Origin: Vibrio sp. MedPE-SWchi
Lineage (GTDB): Bacteria; Pseudomonadota; Gammaproteobacteria; Enterobacterales; Vibrionaceae
NCBI GenBank assembly: GCA_001874155.1
Contig: MPDB01000002.1
Span: 124,001 to 188,000, forward strand
Direction: 5' to 3'
Length of the DNA: 64,000 bases
Position 1 is the first letter of the stretch, and the number at the start of each line of letters is the position of its first letter. A program made the position numbers and the translations under genes. Of the stretch, positions 11,135-23,603 are shown one piece after another. The notes below the pieces were generated by a model that searched no databases, was not told where the DNA came from, and saw only the letters and a list, made by a program, of their open reading frames with translations.

Positions 11135-11883
11135 CCAATTACCATCCCATAAACCATAACGAACATCATGGGTAGTAATGAAGCAAAAGCAATCAGTCCA
11201 AAGCCATCTAGCATAGGGCTTCTCCCTTTAATGGCAGACGCCAGCCCCACCCCAAGCGCGGTCACTAAAGGCACTGTGATTGTTGACGTCGTCACTCCTC
11301 CGGAATCATAAGCAATCCCTATAATATGAGCCGGAGCAAAACCAGTTAAAACAACGACGCCTATGTACCCGCCGATGATCATGTAATGGATCGGCCAACC
11401 CTTTAAGATCCTCAACACACCAATGAGGATTGCAACGCCAACAGAAAGTGCCACTGTGTATCTAAGCCCATTGGCATACGAGTCACGTTCCTCTATGGTG
11501 TTTGGAATAATTCCCCCTTCTGCAGCAACTTCAGCGGCTTCATTCGCAACAGCAGTCAATGCGGGTTCTGCGACTGTGGTTCCAAAGCCCAAGCAAAAAG
11601 CAAAGAGTAATAACCAGAACACACTCCCCTTTCGCGCAAAAGCCTGAGCCATAGACTCGCCAATAGGAAACAACCCCATTTCTAAGCCAAAGATAAAAAA
11701 AGTCAGCCCTAGCACCACCAAAGCTAACCCAAAAATAATGGACATTAGGTTAGGCAGCGGCTCTTGTAATACCACCAACTGGAAAAAGCTCACCACGATA
11801 ATAATGGGTAACAAGTCTCTGAAACTTGAGAGCAATGACTTTAACAATCCAATTAAACCGATAGTTCCATCTCCATGACACAA
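11131..11883 (-). CDS. DUF1538 family membrane protein (first paralogue; UmpA-like position); start codon uncertain (TTG as called)
   Basis: [19 protein letters not shown] and [26 protein letters not shown]; 4-bp ATGA overlap with the downstream gene. Confidence 0.83.
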   Translation of the reverse strand: MCHGDGTIGLIGLLKSLLSSFRDLLPIIIVVSFFQLVVLQEPLPNLMSIIFGLALVVLGLTFFIFGLEMGLFPIGESMAQAFARKGSVFWLLLFAFCLGFGTTVAEPALTAVANEAAEVAAEGGIIPNTIEERDSYANGLRYTVALSVGVAILIGVLRILKGWPIHYMIIGGYIGVVVLTGFAPAHIIGIAYDSGGVTTSTITVPLVTALGVGLASAIKGRSPMLDGFGLIAFASLLPMMFVMVYGMVIG

Positions 11884-12052
11884 TCCACTTATATAATCAT
11901 GGCAAATAGATCATGAGTGTGATGTGATAAACGTAACGAGGAAGGAATAAAAGTGATATTTATTGGTGTGTTAAGTCACATAGGCGCTCTAAATATTCGA
12001 TTATTACTGTGTTTGTCGTAGCGTTACTATACTTATAGGAAAAGGAGGTCTA

Positions 12053-12967
12053 ATGAAGCTATTACTGACAGGCGGCACTGGTTTTATAGGGCAGGAGTTA
12101 CTTAAGAACCTAATTACTCATCAAATAGTTATATTAACTCGGAATATTTCTATCGCTAAAAACAAGTTGTCTCATATTGGCAGCAATAACATCACTTTTT
12201 TATCCACTCTGGATGACCTTCATGATTTAAACGATTTCGATGCGGTAATAAACTTGGCTGGCGAGCCGATTGCAGATAAACGATGGTCTGAGGGACAAAA
12301 AAAACGCATATGTGACAGTCGCTGGAAACTGACAGAACAGATCGTTGGACTCATCCATGCGAGTACAAGCCCACCGGCCGTTTTTATAAGCGGGTCTGCT
12401 GTCGGGTACTATGGCGATCAGCAATCTCACCCGTTCGATGAGTCTTTGCACGTCAATCAAGATAATTTTGCCCATAACGTCTGCCAGCAGTGGGAGTCCA
12501 TCGCAAAACGAGCGCGGTCAGAAAATACCCGAGTGTGTATTCTAAGAACAGGCATCGTTTTACATCCCAATGGTGGGGCGCTTTTAAAGATGCTTCCTAT
12601 TTATAAACTTGGGCTTGGAGGTCCTATCGGATCTGGCACTCAATACATGCCATGGATACACATGATAGATATGGTTAGAGCGATTGTTCATTTATTGGAT
12701 ACCACTCATGCCGATGGAGAATTCAACGTAACGGCGCCACACCCAGTAACCAATCAACACTTTAGCAAAACACTCGCCAGTACATTAAATCGCCCACATC
12801 TATTGTTTACACCAACATGGCTGATTAAGCTAATGCTTGGCGAGAGTGCCACTTTGTTGCTAGACAGCACGCGTTGTAAACCTAAGAAATTAACAGAGCT
12901 AGGGTTTAGATTTAACTATTCACGCATAGAGCCTGCATTCAAAAGCCTATTACAACATCACAGTTGA
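12053..12967 (+). CDS. TIGR01777-type NAD-dependent epimerase (YfcH-like)
   Basis: MKLLLTGGTGFIGQELLKNL; INLAGEPIADKRWSEGQKKRICDSR; SGSAVGYYGD; SD AAAGGAGG upstream. Confidence 0.92.
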   Translation: MKLLLTGGTGFIGQELLKNLITHQIVILTRNISIAKNKLSHIGSNNITFLSTLDDLHDLNDFDAVINLAGEPIADKRWSEGQKKRICDSRWKLTEQIVGLIHASTSPPAVFISGSAVGYYGDQQSHPFDESLHVNQDNFAHNVCQQWESIAKRARSENTRVCILRTGIVLHPNGGALLKMLPIYKLGLGGPIGSGTQYMPWIHMIDMVRAIVHLLDTTHADGEFNVTAPHPVTNQHFSKTLASTLNRPHLLFTPTWLIKLMLGESATLLLDSTRCKPKKLTELGFRFNYSRIEPAFKSLLQHHS

Positions 12968-13009
12968 TCGTTTATTCTAAGCCAACCTAATTACAATAGT
13001 GTCTTATAA

Positions 13010-13837
13010 ATGAAACGATGGATTTTGATCACTGGCTGCTCGTCCGGAATAGGTCTTAAAGCCGCACAATGCCTAAAAGAACGAGGTTATAATGTCATAG
13101 CCTCTTGCCGAAAAACAGACGATGTTGAAAAGCTAAAACGTCAAGGGTTCACTTCAATTTTACTGGATCTAGCCAGTACAGAAAGCATCGACCAGGCGGT
13201 AGAGTCGGTACTCACCCTATCAAACAATCAATTGTACGCTGTCTTCAATAACGGTGCTTATGGCCAACCAGGCGCGCTAGAAGATCTCCCCACTCAAGCA
13301 TTGAAAGAACAGTTTGAGACCAATTTTTTCGGTTGGCATCATCTTACCACTCAGTTAATTCCCACCATGCGTAATAATGGCGAGGGCCGCATTGTTCAAA
13401 ACAGTTCGGTACTTGGGTTTGCGGCCATGAAGTATCGAGGCGCCTATAACGCCTCCAAGTTTGCGATTGAGGGGTGGAGCGATACCTTACGTCTCGAGTT
13501 AAAAGGGACCAATATTCATGTCTCTATGATTGAGCCCGGACCCATTGAAACCCAATTTAGATCCAATGCATTGCTAGCGTTTGAAAAATGGATCGACGCT
13601 AAAAATAGTGTCCATAAAAAAGCGTACAGTGAGCAGAAAGAACGTTTGAACAGTAATGAGTCAAATAATGCTTTTGCATTAGAACCAGAATCTTGCATCC
13701 CACCACTTATTCACGCGTTGGAAGCCCGTAAACCCAAATTACGATATCGTGTCACAACGCCAACCAAAGTGTTCGCCATACTTAAGCGTATTCTTCCTAG
13801 CCGTTGGTTAGATAAGATTCTGGAAAAAGCAGCTTAA
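13010..13837 (+). CDS. Short-chain dehydrogenase/reductase
   Basis: ILITGCSSGIGLKAAQCLKERGYNVIASCRK; NNGAYG; SSVLG...YNASKFAIEG. Confidence 0.92.
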   Translation: MKRWILITGCSSGIGLKAAQCLKERGYNVIASCRKTDDVEKLKRQGFTSILLDLASTESIDQAVESVLTLSNNQLYAVFNNGAYGQPGALEDLPTQALKEQFETNFFGWHHLTTQLIPTMRNNGEGRIVQNSSVLGFAAMKYRGAYNASKFAIEGWSDTLRLELKGTNIHVSMIEPGPIETQFRSNALLAFEKWIDAKNSVHKKAYSEQKERLNSNESNNAFALEPESCIPPLIHALEARKPKLRYRVTTPTKVFAILKRILPSRWLDKILEKAA

Positions 13838-13933
13838 AAGTCACTTTGTAATCAAATCGTCATAGATCCCTGTCATATTGTTTGTGAAATATACAAAAGT
13901 GTTACTTAAAATACTCGATCAGGTGCTTATTTA

Positions 13934-13999
13934 ATGACATTAACTCAATTAAACATTCTTGGCGTTTGCGTTACGCTAACCTTGTTTATTTTGTTTTAG
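13934..13999 (+). CDS. Candidate 21-aa hydrophobic small protein (MTLTQLNILGVCVTLTLFILF)
   Basis: ATG with upstream AGGTG, hydrophobic stretch, TAG stop, then a strong terminator at about 14051; too short to be certain. Confidence 0.35.
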   Translation: MTLTQLNILGVCVTLTLFILF

Positions 14000-14050
14000 C
14001 TTGCTAGCAATGACAAATTACGCAACAACTCATCCAAAGATAACAATCTA

Positions 14051-14078
14051 AAAGCCGCCACTAGAGCGGCTTTTTTAT
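14051..14078 (+). terminator. Intrinsic terminator
   Basis: AAAGCCGCcactagaGCGGCTTTTTT. Confidence 0.8.
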
Positions 14079-14149
14079 TTGCCCCTTGATAAATAAGCAA
14101 TCAGCCCCTATTTCTTATAGCAATCAAGCTGTTTACTAGGATACGCAAA

Positions 14150-15004
14150 ATGCAATCTCCATATATTGTTGAAATGACGGAACAAAACTTTCGAGAGATC
14201 CTTGAAGGATCAACATCTTCTCCCGTTCTTATTCATTTCTGGGCTCCAATGAGCCAAGAAAGTGCAGATATCATTCCTCAACTTCAATCGCTAACACAGC
14301 AATATAATGGGGCTTTCACCCTCGCACTACTCAACTGTGAACAGCAACAAGCGATTGCCGCCCAGTTTGGTGTCCAAGCGTTGCCAACCATTGCCCTATT
14401 TGTAAACGGCCAAGCTGTGGATGGGCTTGGTGGTCCTCAAGAAATAGCCGCCATTGAACAAATGCTCTCAAAGCATTTGCCAAGCCAAGACGAGCTTAAC
14501 TTGAATAAAGCAATCGAATTGATGCAAGCGAAACAATACGAACAAGCATTGGCACTATTTAACGAGCTACCAGAAGATCTAAAAACTAAACCAGAAGTCA
14601 AACTCGCTATCGCTGAAAGTTCGCTTGAAACTCAGCACTTTGATTCAGCCGAACTGCAATTAGCTTCAATCCCACTTGAGTATCAAGACAACTACTACAA
14701 GACATTGATAGCTAAATTAGAATTACATAAGCAGGCCGCTGATAGCCCTGAAATCAAAGCCTTAGAAACAGCTCTAGCTGAAAATGAAAAAGATTACTCA
14801 ACCGTCTGTGAGCTAGCGCTTCAATATCATCAGGTAAATCGTTCAGAAGAAGCCTTGGAGCTTTTGTGGGGACATTTGAAATCCGATCTTAATGTCCACG
14901 AAGGGGAACTAAAAAAATCCATAATGGATATTCTCAGTGCTCTAGGTCAATCAAGCCCCGTTGCTGGCAAGTACAGACGCCAACTATACTCGCTTCTATA
15001 TTAA
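14150..15004 (+). CDS. ybbN: Thioredoxin-fold / TPR co-chaperone, YbbN (CnoX) family
   Basis: Thioredoxin-like N-term VLIHFWAPMSQESADIIPQLQSL lacking CxxC, tetratricopeptide C-term; next to SPFH/NfeD genes. Confidence 0.85.
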   Translation: MQSPYIVEMTEQNFREILEGSTSSPVLIHFWAPMSQESADIIPQLQSLTQQYNGAFTLALLNCEQQQAIAAQFGVQALPTIALFVNGQAVDGLGGPQEIAAIEQMLSKHLPSQDELNLNKAIELMQAKQYEQALALFNELPEDLKTKPEVKLAIAESSLETQHFDSAELQLASIPLEYQDNYYKTLIAKLELHKQAADSPEIKALETALAENEKDYSTVCELALQYHQVNRSEEALELLWGHLKSDLNVHEGELKKSIMDILSALGQSSPVAGKYRRQLYSLLY

Positions 15005-15159
15005 TTAATCTATCAGAAAATTAACGCCTCGATAAAATGACTTAAGGACGAGACCTTGACCTTAAGTCATTAAAAAACATAGACTCTATTCACATTTAAG
15101 TTCCGAAACTAAGCTACTATAGTCAACAAAGCATACAACTAACCACATAAGGATTCGTT

Positions 15160-16083
15160 ATGCCTATTGACTCTCTAATTACCATTGTTTTTTTTATATT
15201 GGTCATAATCGCGGTGATCGCCTCTGCCGTTAAAACTGTACCCCAAGGCAGTAACTGGACCGTCGAGCGATTTGGTCGCTATACCCAAACACTTCAACCT
15301 GGCTTAAATATCATCATTCCGTTTATTGATCGTATCGGACAGAAGATCAATATGATGGAGCGCGTACTCGACATTCCCGCACAAGAAGTTATTTCCAAAG
15401 ACAACGCCAATGTTGTCATTGATGCCGTCTGCTTCATTCAAGCGATAGATGCAGCGAAAGCCGCCTATGAAGTCACCGACCTCGCCCATGCAATTCGCAA
15501 TCTAACATTGACCAACATCCGTACCGTATTAGGCTCAATGGAGCTTGACGAGATGCTCAGTCAGAGAGACATGATTAACACAAAACTTCTAACTATTGTT
15601 GATGAAGCCACCAACCCATGGGGCGTTAAAGTCACACGTATTGAAATCAAGGATGTTCAACCACCGGCTGACTTGACCGCAGCAATGAATGCCCAAATGA
15701 AGGCGGAACGAAATAAGCGTGCAGATATTTTAGAGGCAGAAGGGGTTAGACAAGCGGAAATCCTAAAAGCAGAAGGCCATAAACAGTCTGAAATACTGAA
15801 GGCAGAAGGTGATAAACAAGCAGCGATTTTGCAAGCCGAGGCGCGAGAGCGTGCTGCAGAAGCAGAAGCCAAAGCGACCGAAATGGTATCGACAGCAATT
15901 GCCCAAGGGGATGTAAAAGCGATCAATTACTTTGTTGCGCAAGGCTATACTGAAGCTCTTAAATCCATTGGTCAGGCGGAAAATGGAAAGATCATTATGC
16001 TGCCTCTAGAAGCCACTGGTTTGATGGGCTCAGTCGCGGGTATAGCAGAAATGTTCAAGGCAGATAATCCAATTGAAAAGTAG
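15160..16083 (+). CDS. qmcA: SPFH/band-7 protein, QmcA family
   Basis: [59 protein letters not shown]; Ala/Glu-rich coiled coil ([23 protein letters not shown]). Confidence 0.92.
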   Translation: MPIDSLITIVFFILVIIAVIASAVKTVPQGSNWTVERFGRYTQTLQPGLNIIIPFIDRIGQKINMMERVLDIPAQEVISKDNANVVIDAVCFIQAIDAAKAAYEVTDLAHAIRNLTLTNIRTVLGSMELDEMLSQRDMINTKLLTIVDEATNPWGVKVTRIEIKDVQPPADLTAAMNAQMKAERNKRADILEAEGVRQAEILKAEGHKQSEILKAEGDKQAAILQAEARERAAEAEAKATEMVSTAIAQGDVKAINYFVAQGYTEALKSIGQAENGKIIMLPLEATGLMGSVAGIAEMFKADNPIEK

Positions 16084-16551
16084 GTGATTATAGTGTTTGA
16101 ATTACTGGATTCGATAAACCACTGGCATTGGCTTGCTTTTGGTTTGGCGCTACTCGCAGTAGAACTACTTGGTACCGCGGGCTATTTCCTATGGCTTGGT
16201 ATTTCCGCACTGCTCGTCGGTGTGATTTTCCTCGCTTTACCAATGAGCTGGCAACTGCAATGGGTCTGTTTCGGCGTATTTTCATTAATCACGACTTGGA
16301 TTTGGTGGCGCAGGCAGTACAAAATCGATGTTAAAAATGATAAAAGCCGAGACTTGAACCAGAAACATAAGCAGTTGATTGGCGAGATTGTCACCTTAAC
16401 AGAAGACTTACCCATTGAAGGAGGGAGAATCAAGCTTTACGACACAACATGGAAAGCTAAAGGTTCAGAAAGTATTTCAAAAGGAACCGAAGTTACTATA
16501 ATTGATATTCAAGGTATAACCCTAATCGTCAAAAAAATAAGAAGTGTATAG
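16084..16551 (+). CDS. NfeD-like membrane protein (GTG start)
   Basis: N-terminal TM helices + C-terminal OB-like domain IGEIVTLTEDLPIEGGRIKLYDTTWKAKG; abuts SPFH gene. Confidence 0.88.
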   Translation: MIIVFELLDSINHWHWLAFGLALLAVELLGTAGYFLWLGISALLVGVIFLALPMSWQLQWVCFGVFSLITTWIWWRRQYKIDVKNDKSRDLNQKHKQLIGEIVTLTEDLPIEGGRIKLYDTTWKAKGSESISKGTEVTIIDIQGITLIVKKIRSV

Positions 16552-16968
16552 TTTAAATGACGCTAAATTAAACTAGGAATCATTATAATAGAACCATCAC
16601 TCATCGTGCTACTTAGCTGCATATCAATCTTTGGTGTTTATGCCCAGTCATAGGAGGTAGAAGTATAGTGCCAATGTTTGAGTGCAAGATAAAGGATGAT
16701 ACATAGTTTATACGAAATTGAAGTATGCCGAATGAAAGGTACTCCTAAAGTAAATAGCAATTTAACACCGCTTTACTCTTATTCTAAGTACATATTGTCT
16801 AACATCCTTATCTCATTCTATCAATTGTATTAGTAATGCAGATTTTTAATACCCTACTTAAGTCTCAACTTATCATCCATTATATGTTTTTTTATGAAAA
16901 TATATTTATTATTGACACTGAAGTTCTATATAAATATGTTAATAGGCTACTTTTATCACGGAGTGATT

Positions 16969-17613
16969 ATGTACTTAAAAAAATCATGGGCATCAGTATT
17001 GATTTTAGCCCCTTCACTATCATTTGCTTCTGTATCTATTGATATACCAAGAGGAGTTCAACTCCTTACGGTAAATGGAGAGGATGCAGGATATTCCAGT
17101 TTAGGTTTTGATTATAGAGATAACCTAACCTTAAATAATGGTGTAAATCAAGTTGTCTTTCGTATATCAAAAATAGTTCGCGAATCTGGTAGCGACAAGA
17201 CAAAGTATAAATCTACGCCTTTAGTTGCTACATTCAATGAATCTGATACCAAGCTATTCATGAAAGTACCTAAGATAGATACTTTTGATCAGGGAATGAC
17301 TTTTGATTCAAAGCCGGAATTCACTTTAGCTATTGAGGGGAGTGATTTTGAGCCAGATAGTCTAGTAAAGGATTCGTTAAACATAGGCTTCAAACTAATG
17401 CCGGATATGGTGCAAGAAGTTTCTAAATATAATCAAAGTAATGAAATCGCTAGTTTAAAGCGATTTGAAAACAACACTAATAACATCCAGGCTTCAACCT
17501 CATCAAAATTAAGTGCGAATAGCAATTACGAAGCATTAAAAGAAGCCTATCTGGAAGTCGAAGATAAAGATAAGAAAAGATTCCTTACTTGGGCAATCAG
17601 CAACTTTGAGTAG
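16969..17613 (+). CDS. DUF2057 (YccT-like) secreted protein
   Basis: Signal peptide MYLKKSWASVLILAPSLSFA; IDIPRGVQLLTVNGEDAGYS; SD CACGGAG upstream of Met 16969. Confidence 0.78.
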   Translation: MYLKKSWASVLILAPSLSFASVSIDIPRGVQLLTVNGEDAGYSSLGFDYRDNLTLNNGVNQVVFRISKIVRESGSDKTKYKSTPLVATFNESDTKLFMKVPKIDTFDQGMTFDSKPEFTLAIEGSDFEPDSLVKDSLNIGFKLMPDMVQEVSKYNQSNEIASLKRFENNTNNIQASTSSKLSANSNYEALKEAYLEVEDKDKKRFLTWAISNFE

Positions 17614-17627
17614 GAAGCATTAATATT

Positions 17628-17662
17628 AAAAAAATAGCCAGATAATACCTGGCTATTTTTTA
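17628..17662. terminator. Intrinsic terminator after the DUF2057 gene
   Basis: AAAAAATAGCCAGataataCCTGGCTATTTTTT. Confidence 0.8.
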
Positions 17663-17710
17663 TGCTAAATTTCATATCAAATAAATAGAAACTATCAATC
17701 AGATATCTAT

Positions 17711-17738
17711 AAAAAAACCAGCAATGCTGGTTTTTTTA
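17711..17738 (-). terminator. Porin gene terminator
   Basis: AAAAAACCAGCaatGCTGGTTTTTTT. Confidence 0.75.
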
Positions 17739-17760
17739 TCAACTATTCTTTATGTTTAGC

Positions 17761-18906
17761 TTAGAAATAGTACTCAAGACCTGCACCCCAACCAAATTCA
17801 GCGTCTGAATTATCCTTGGAGATAGTGTACGGACGAACATATACTAAAGCAGAATCATCTAGGAAGTACATTGCTTGTGCGGAAATGATGTAATCATCTC
17901 GTTCTGATACCTTAGCGCCATTTAATTCTGGATCTAAGTTTGCGGCATAATTAACTTTGAAATTCCAATTTTCTACACCACTGTAGTAATAACCAACTGA
18001 GTAGCTACGTTGTTCCAGTTTTGTACCATCAGGAACTGATACTGACGTACCATCTATATCAATAGAAAGGTCTTTATAGCTGGCTTCTTCTAGCTTGTAA
18101 GCGCCGTTTAAACCCCAAGTATCAAAATGTAGCTCAAAACCAAGGATTCCAGCCATAGTATCTGATAAACCTGATGCGGTGTGATCTTCATTGTCTGTGT
18201 CAAGCGATGGACCAGCACCTGGGTTTTGATTTAAGTAATCATTATAAGCTGTAGCAAAATTAGATACAGTGCGATCATCACCTGATTCAACTGCTGCATG
18301 TAGAGTCAAAACACCTGTGGTGTAGTGAGCACCGGCGCCATAAAAGTTTGAATCTTTATTACTTTCTGTACCACGACCAGCCGCTAAATCAAAAGTAAAG
18401 CCACTATAGTTTGCAGAGTCGTATCGAACCATATTTGATTGACGATCGTAACGGGCTCCACCAACAACATCACCACCCCAGTCAAAAATAGCACCGGCAC
18501 GTTGACCTGAATACGGCCAATCAACTACTTGGTACAATGGAGTCAGCATACGACCAGCTCTAAACTTACCGCCATCCTCAAACTCAAAACCTACATATGT
18601 GTCACGTACACCTAAACCGCTGTTTGAACCAGCATCACCTACATTACCACCTTCAAGTTGCCAAATTAGCATAGGGCCACGCGCAAGATCTTTAGAACCG
18701 CGCAAACCAAAGCGTGATTCATTCTCGAATTTAATCGGTGCGTCCCCACCACCAATTTTATCTTCGCCGTATTGCCAAATAGATAAAGCTACTTGACCAT
18801 ATAGATCGACAGTATCTGTTGCTGGTTTAGCTTGAACTGCACCGGCAAATGAAAGTGAAGCAATCGCAGCACCTAGTAGAGTGCGTTTAAACATTTTGTT
18901 GTCCAT
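17761..18906 (-). CDS. Outer membrane trimeric porin (Gram-negative general porin, OmpU/OmpC-like)
   Basis: Signal peptide MFKRTLLGAAIASLSFAGAVQA; VDLYGQVALSIW, SRFGLRGSKDL, C-terminal aromatic ...GAGLEYYF; start may be 18894. Confidence 0.9.
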   Translation of the reverse strand: MDNKMFKRTLLGAAIASLSFAGAVQAKPATDTVDLYGQVALSIWQYGEDKIGGGDAPIKFENESRFGLRGSKDLARGPMLIWQLEGGNVGDAGSNSGLGVRDTYVGFEFEDGGKFRAGRMLTPLYQVVDWPYSGQRAGAIFDWGGDVVGGARYDRQSNMVRYDSANYSGFTFDLAAGRGTESNKDSNFYGAGAHYTTGVLTLHAAVESGDDRTVSNFATAYNDYLNQNPGAGPSLDTDNEDHTASGLSDTMAGILGFELHFDTWGLNGAYKLEEASYKDLSIDIDGTSVSVPDGTKLEQRSYSVGYYYSGVENWNFKVNYAANLDPELNGAKVSERDDYIISAQAMYFLDDSALVYVRPYTISKDNSDAEFGWGAGLEYYF

Positions 18907-19366
18907 GGAAAAACTCCTAAAAAATGGATATATAGCTGTTTTATATTTCTCACCTTAAGTTGGCCGCCGAAGGGAGAAAACAATTCCTATGTCGAAAACC
19001 TAAATTAGTCATTAATTTTTGGTTTTCTTATTTCCTGCATACACACCGTGCATCCATGAAATACAGACTAACTTTGCATCAAAAAATATCAACGAGAACT
19101 TTATTTTTATCTAAAAAAATATGACTCAACCCAAAGTTTTATCAAGATAGTGATCGAGATCTTATAAATAAAGTGAACTATCAACAATTAATTAAATTTA
19201 CATAAAAAACAATACCTTAAATTAAATTCGCATTTTAATTAACTTGAAGTCGATCGCATTGATCTACTCATTACAGGTTCTTTAATTGAGAATTTGAAGA
19301 TCGTCACTCTATTTATTTACTACATATGCAGATATTCCAGGAACTATATTTAGCACGTAAAAAAAG

Positions 19367-19398
19367 AGCCTCGTACGCAATGTACAAGGCTCTTTTTA
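19367..19398 (-). terminator. ligA terminator
   Basis: AAAAAGAGCCTcGTACgcaatGTACaAGGCTCTTTTT. Confidence 0.8.
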
Positions 19399-19425
19399 TG
19401 TCATTTACCTTTTTTTATGCTCTGT

Positions 19426-21516
<2,091 letters not shown>

Positions 21517-21540
21517 TTAGCATCTTTGCTTATTTTAGCA

Positions 21541-22473
21541 CTAAGCAGGCATAGCTGTTTTAAAATCTTGAATCTGACGGCGATATGCAGACAGTCTGTC
21601 CGGTGTCATCAGGTTTCGACCATCATCCAGAACATTGCCACCAAGGTCATCAGCGATCTGCTGAGCCGTTCTGAGTAGCAAGTTAAAATTCTGCTCAGCA
21701 TCGCCAAAACACGGCAATGTCATAAAGAAAGAGATGCCTTTGGTCGAAAATTCAGCGGGGTCAACATGCTTTAATGTACCTGGCTGCATCATATTGGCAA
21801 CGCTAAATAAAACCTTGCTGCTTGAGCCCGAGTCCACATGGTAATGAAAGATATCCATTTCACCATACTTCAGATCGTTCTTTTCCATACTTTGGAAGAG
21901 TTTAGTGCCTACAAAAGGCACTTCTCCCGCACAATGCACGTTAAGTACGATCACTTCCATTTCTGGTTCAGGTGCGCTCTCAACTGGTGTTGCCGACTCA
22001 GTTGAAACAGTGTTTTCCGTCTGTAATGGTTGGGATTCTTCAACCATTGGCGCTGGCTCTACATCCGTTTCAAATGAAGGCGAGAACTTGTTCGTCTCGG
22101 GCTCTTTTTCGCTATCGATCGCCGAGAAAGAAGGAATATCGTCCGTTAAGGATTCATCAGCCTCACTCAACGGCTCGGAATCATAGTTGTCGATGAGTGG
22201 ATCAGCGTCCGTTAGCGGGTCAACATCAAGGTCATGCTGCGCTTGCATGCTTGGCGTTTTTCGCGTTTTACGAACAATCTCAAAATCATCTTCAGGCGCA
22301 AAACCGCGCTCTGGAGTGGACTCCTCCTCCGCTTTTTCTGCATTCAATTTGCCAAGTGGCTTATCACCAAATTTGGTTTTCCCTTCCTTCTTACTTGTCC
22401 ATAGACCATGAAACAGTAACGCTGCTATTGCTAGTGCGCCGACAACAATAAGTACGAATCGCAGTTCCTGCAT
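21541..22473 (-). CDS. zipA: Cell division protein ZipA
   Basis: N-terminal [27 protein letters not shown], acidic linker, FtsZ-binding domain; adjacent to ligA and cysZ. Confidence 0.95.
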   Translation of the reverse strand: MQELRFVLIVVGALAIAALLFHGLWTSKKEGKTKFGDKPLGKLNAEKAEEESTPERGFAPEDDFEIVRKTRKTPSMQAQHDLDVDPLTDADPLIDNYDSEPLSEADESLTDDIPSFSAIDSEKEPETNKFSPSFETDVEPAPMVEESQPLQTENTVSTESATPVESAPEPEMEVIVLNVHCAGEVPFVGTKLFQSMEKNDLKYGEMDIFHYHVDSGSSSKVLFSVANMMQPGTLKHVDPAEFSTKGISFFMTLPCFGDAEQNFNLLLRTAQQIADDLGGNVLDDGRNLMTPDRLSAYRRQIQDFKTAMPA

Positions 22474-22699
22474 ACTTAAACTCTCAATGACTTGATGATA
22501 AATTTATTGAACGAGAGGTACATTTACCGCTCGCATCAAGGAAAACTCTTTGAATACTAGTGTTACTCTACCAAAACTCTCTACTAATTTAGAACAACTT
22601 AATGCAATAAGTTCAACCTATATTAGACTTTCACTCTCTTTTCTTATTGAAAAAGTTAAGTAAAATGGTGCTTACGACTTACAGAAGGTAAATTTTCGA

Positions 22700-23446
22700 A
22701 TGGATTCTAACACTGGCTCTCGCTCAGGCTTCGGCTACTTTTTCTACGGTATCACGCTTGCCTCTACTCCTGGTATCCGCAAATTTGTGTTATTACCTCT
22801 ACTGGCCAATATCATACTCGTTGGCGGCGCGCTGTTTTATCTGTTCTCCAATATGGATTCATGGATTACTCAATGGATGGGGAGATTACCTGAATTCCTC
22901 TCCTGGCTAAGCTATCTACTCTGGCCTCTAATCGTCATTACCATCCTTGCGACCTTTTCCTACTTCTTTAGTACATTAGCTAATTTTATAGCCGCTCCTT
23001 TCAATGGGCTTTTAGCTCAGAAGGTTGAAGAGCATTTAATTGGTAACCCGATAAATGATGACGGCATATTGTCACTCGTTAAAGACCTCCCTCGAATTTT
23101 CGCACGAGAATGGCGCAAACTTTTATATATAGCGCCGAAAGCTATCGGATTATTTATATTGCTTCTTATTCCAGCATTAGGACAAACCGTCGGGCCATTT
23201 TTATGGTTTATTTTCACCGCTTGGATGCTTTCAATTCAATATTGCGATTACCCTTTTGACAACCATAAAATTGAATTCCACCAAATGCGTAATAACTTGA
23301 AACAAAATCAAACTAAGACGTATGGCTTTGGTGCTCTAGTGAGTGTCTTCACCACTATTCCCATTTTGAACCTTATTGTGATGCCTATTGCCGTGTGTGG
23401 CGCAACCGCTATGTGGGTCTCGGAATATAAACAACAAAATCAATAG
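22700..23446 (+). CDS. cysZ: Sulfate transporter CysZ
   Basis: SGFGYFFYGITLASTPGIRKFVLLPLLANIILVG...FNGLLAQKVEEHL; upstream of cysK. Confidence 0.95.
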   Translation: MDSNTGSRSGFGYFFYGITLASTPGIRKFVLLPLLANIILVGGALFYLFSNMDSWITQWMGRLPEFLSWLSYLLWPLIVITILATFSYFFSTLANFIAAPFNGLLAQKVEEHLIGNPINDDGILSLVKDLPRIFAREWRKLLYIAPKAIGLFILLLIPALGQTVGPFLWFIFTAWMLSIQYCDYPFDNHKIEFHQMRNNLKQNQTKTYGFGALVSVFTTIPILNLIVMPIAVCGATAMWVSEYKQQNQ

Positions 23447-23603
23447 TCTCGAATTGCGCTGGTGAAGCTCTCTTTTAGCCAGCGCTCTTTCTAAGAACCT
23501 AGCTTGCCTCTATATGTTATAACTTTTTAATCCTTTTCCGTTTTTTGCTTAGCGCATATTCTTCTAAACGTATTCACAAAACGTGTAATGAAGGAACATC
23601 GAC

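Noticed and set aside
18907-19250. ToxR-box-like TNAAA/TTTNA pentamers upstream of the porin
   Set aside because: Region is so AT-rich that single pentamers are expected by chance; I could not find a convincing direct repeat with correct spacing
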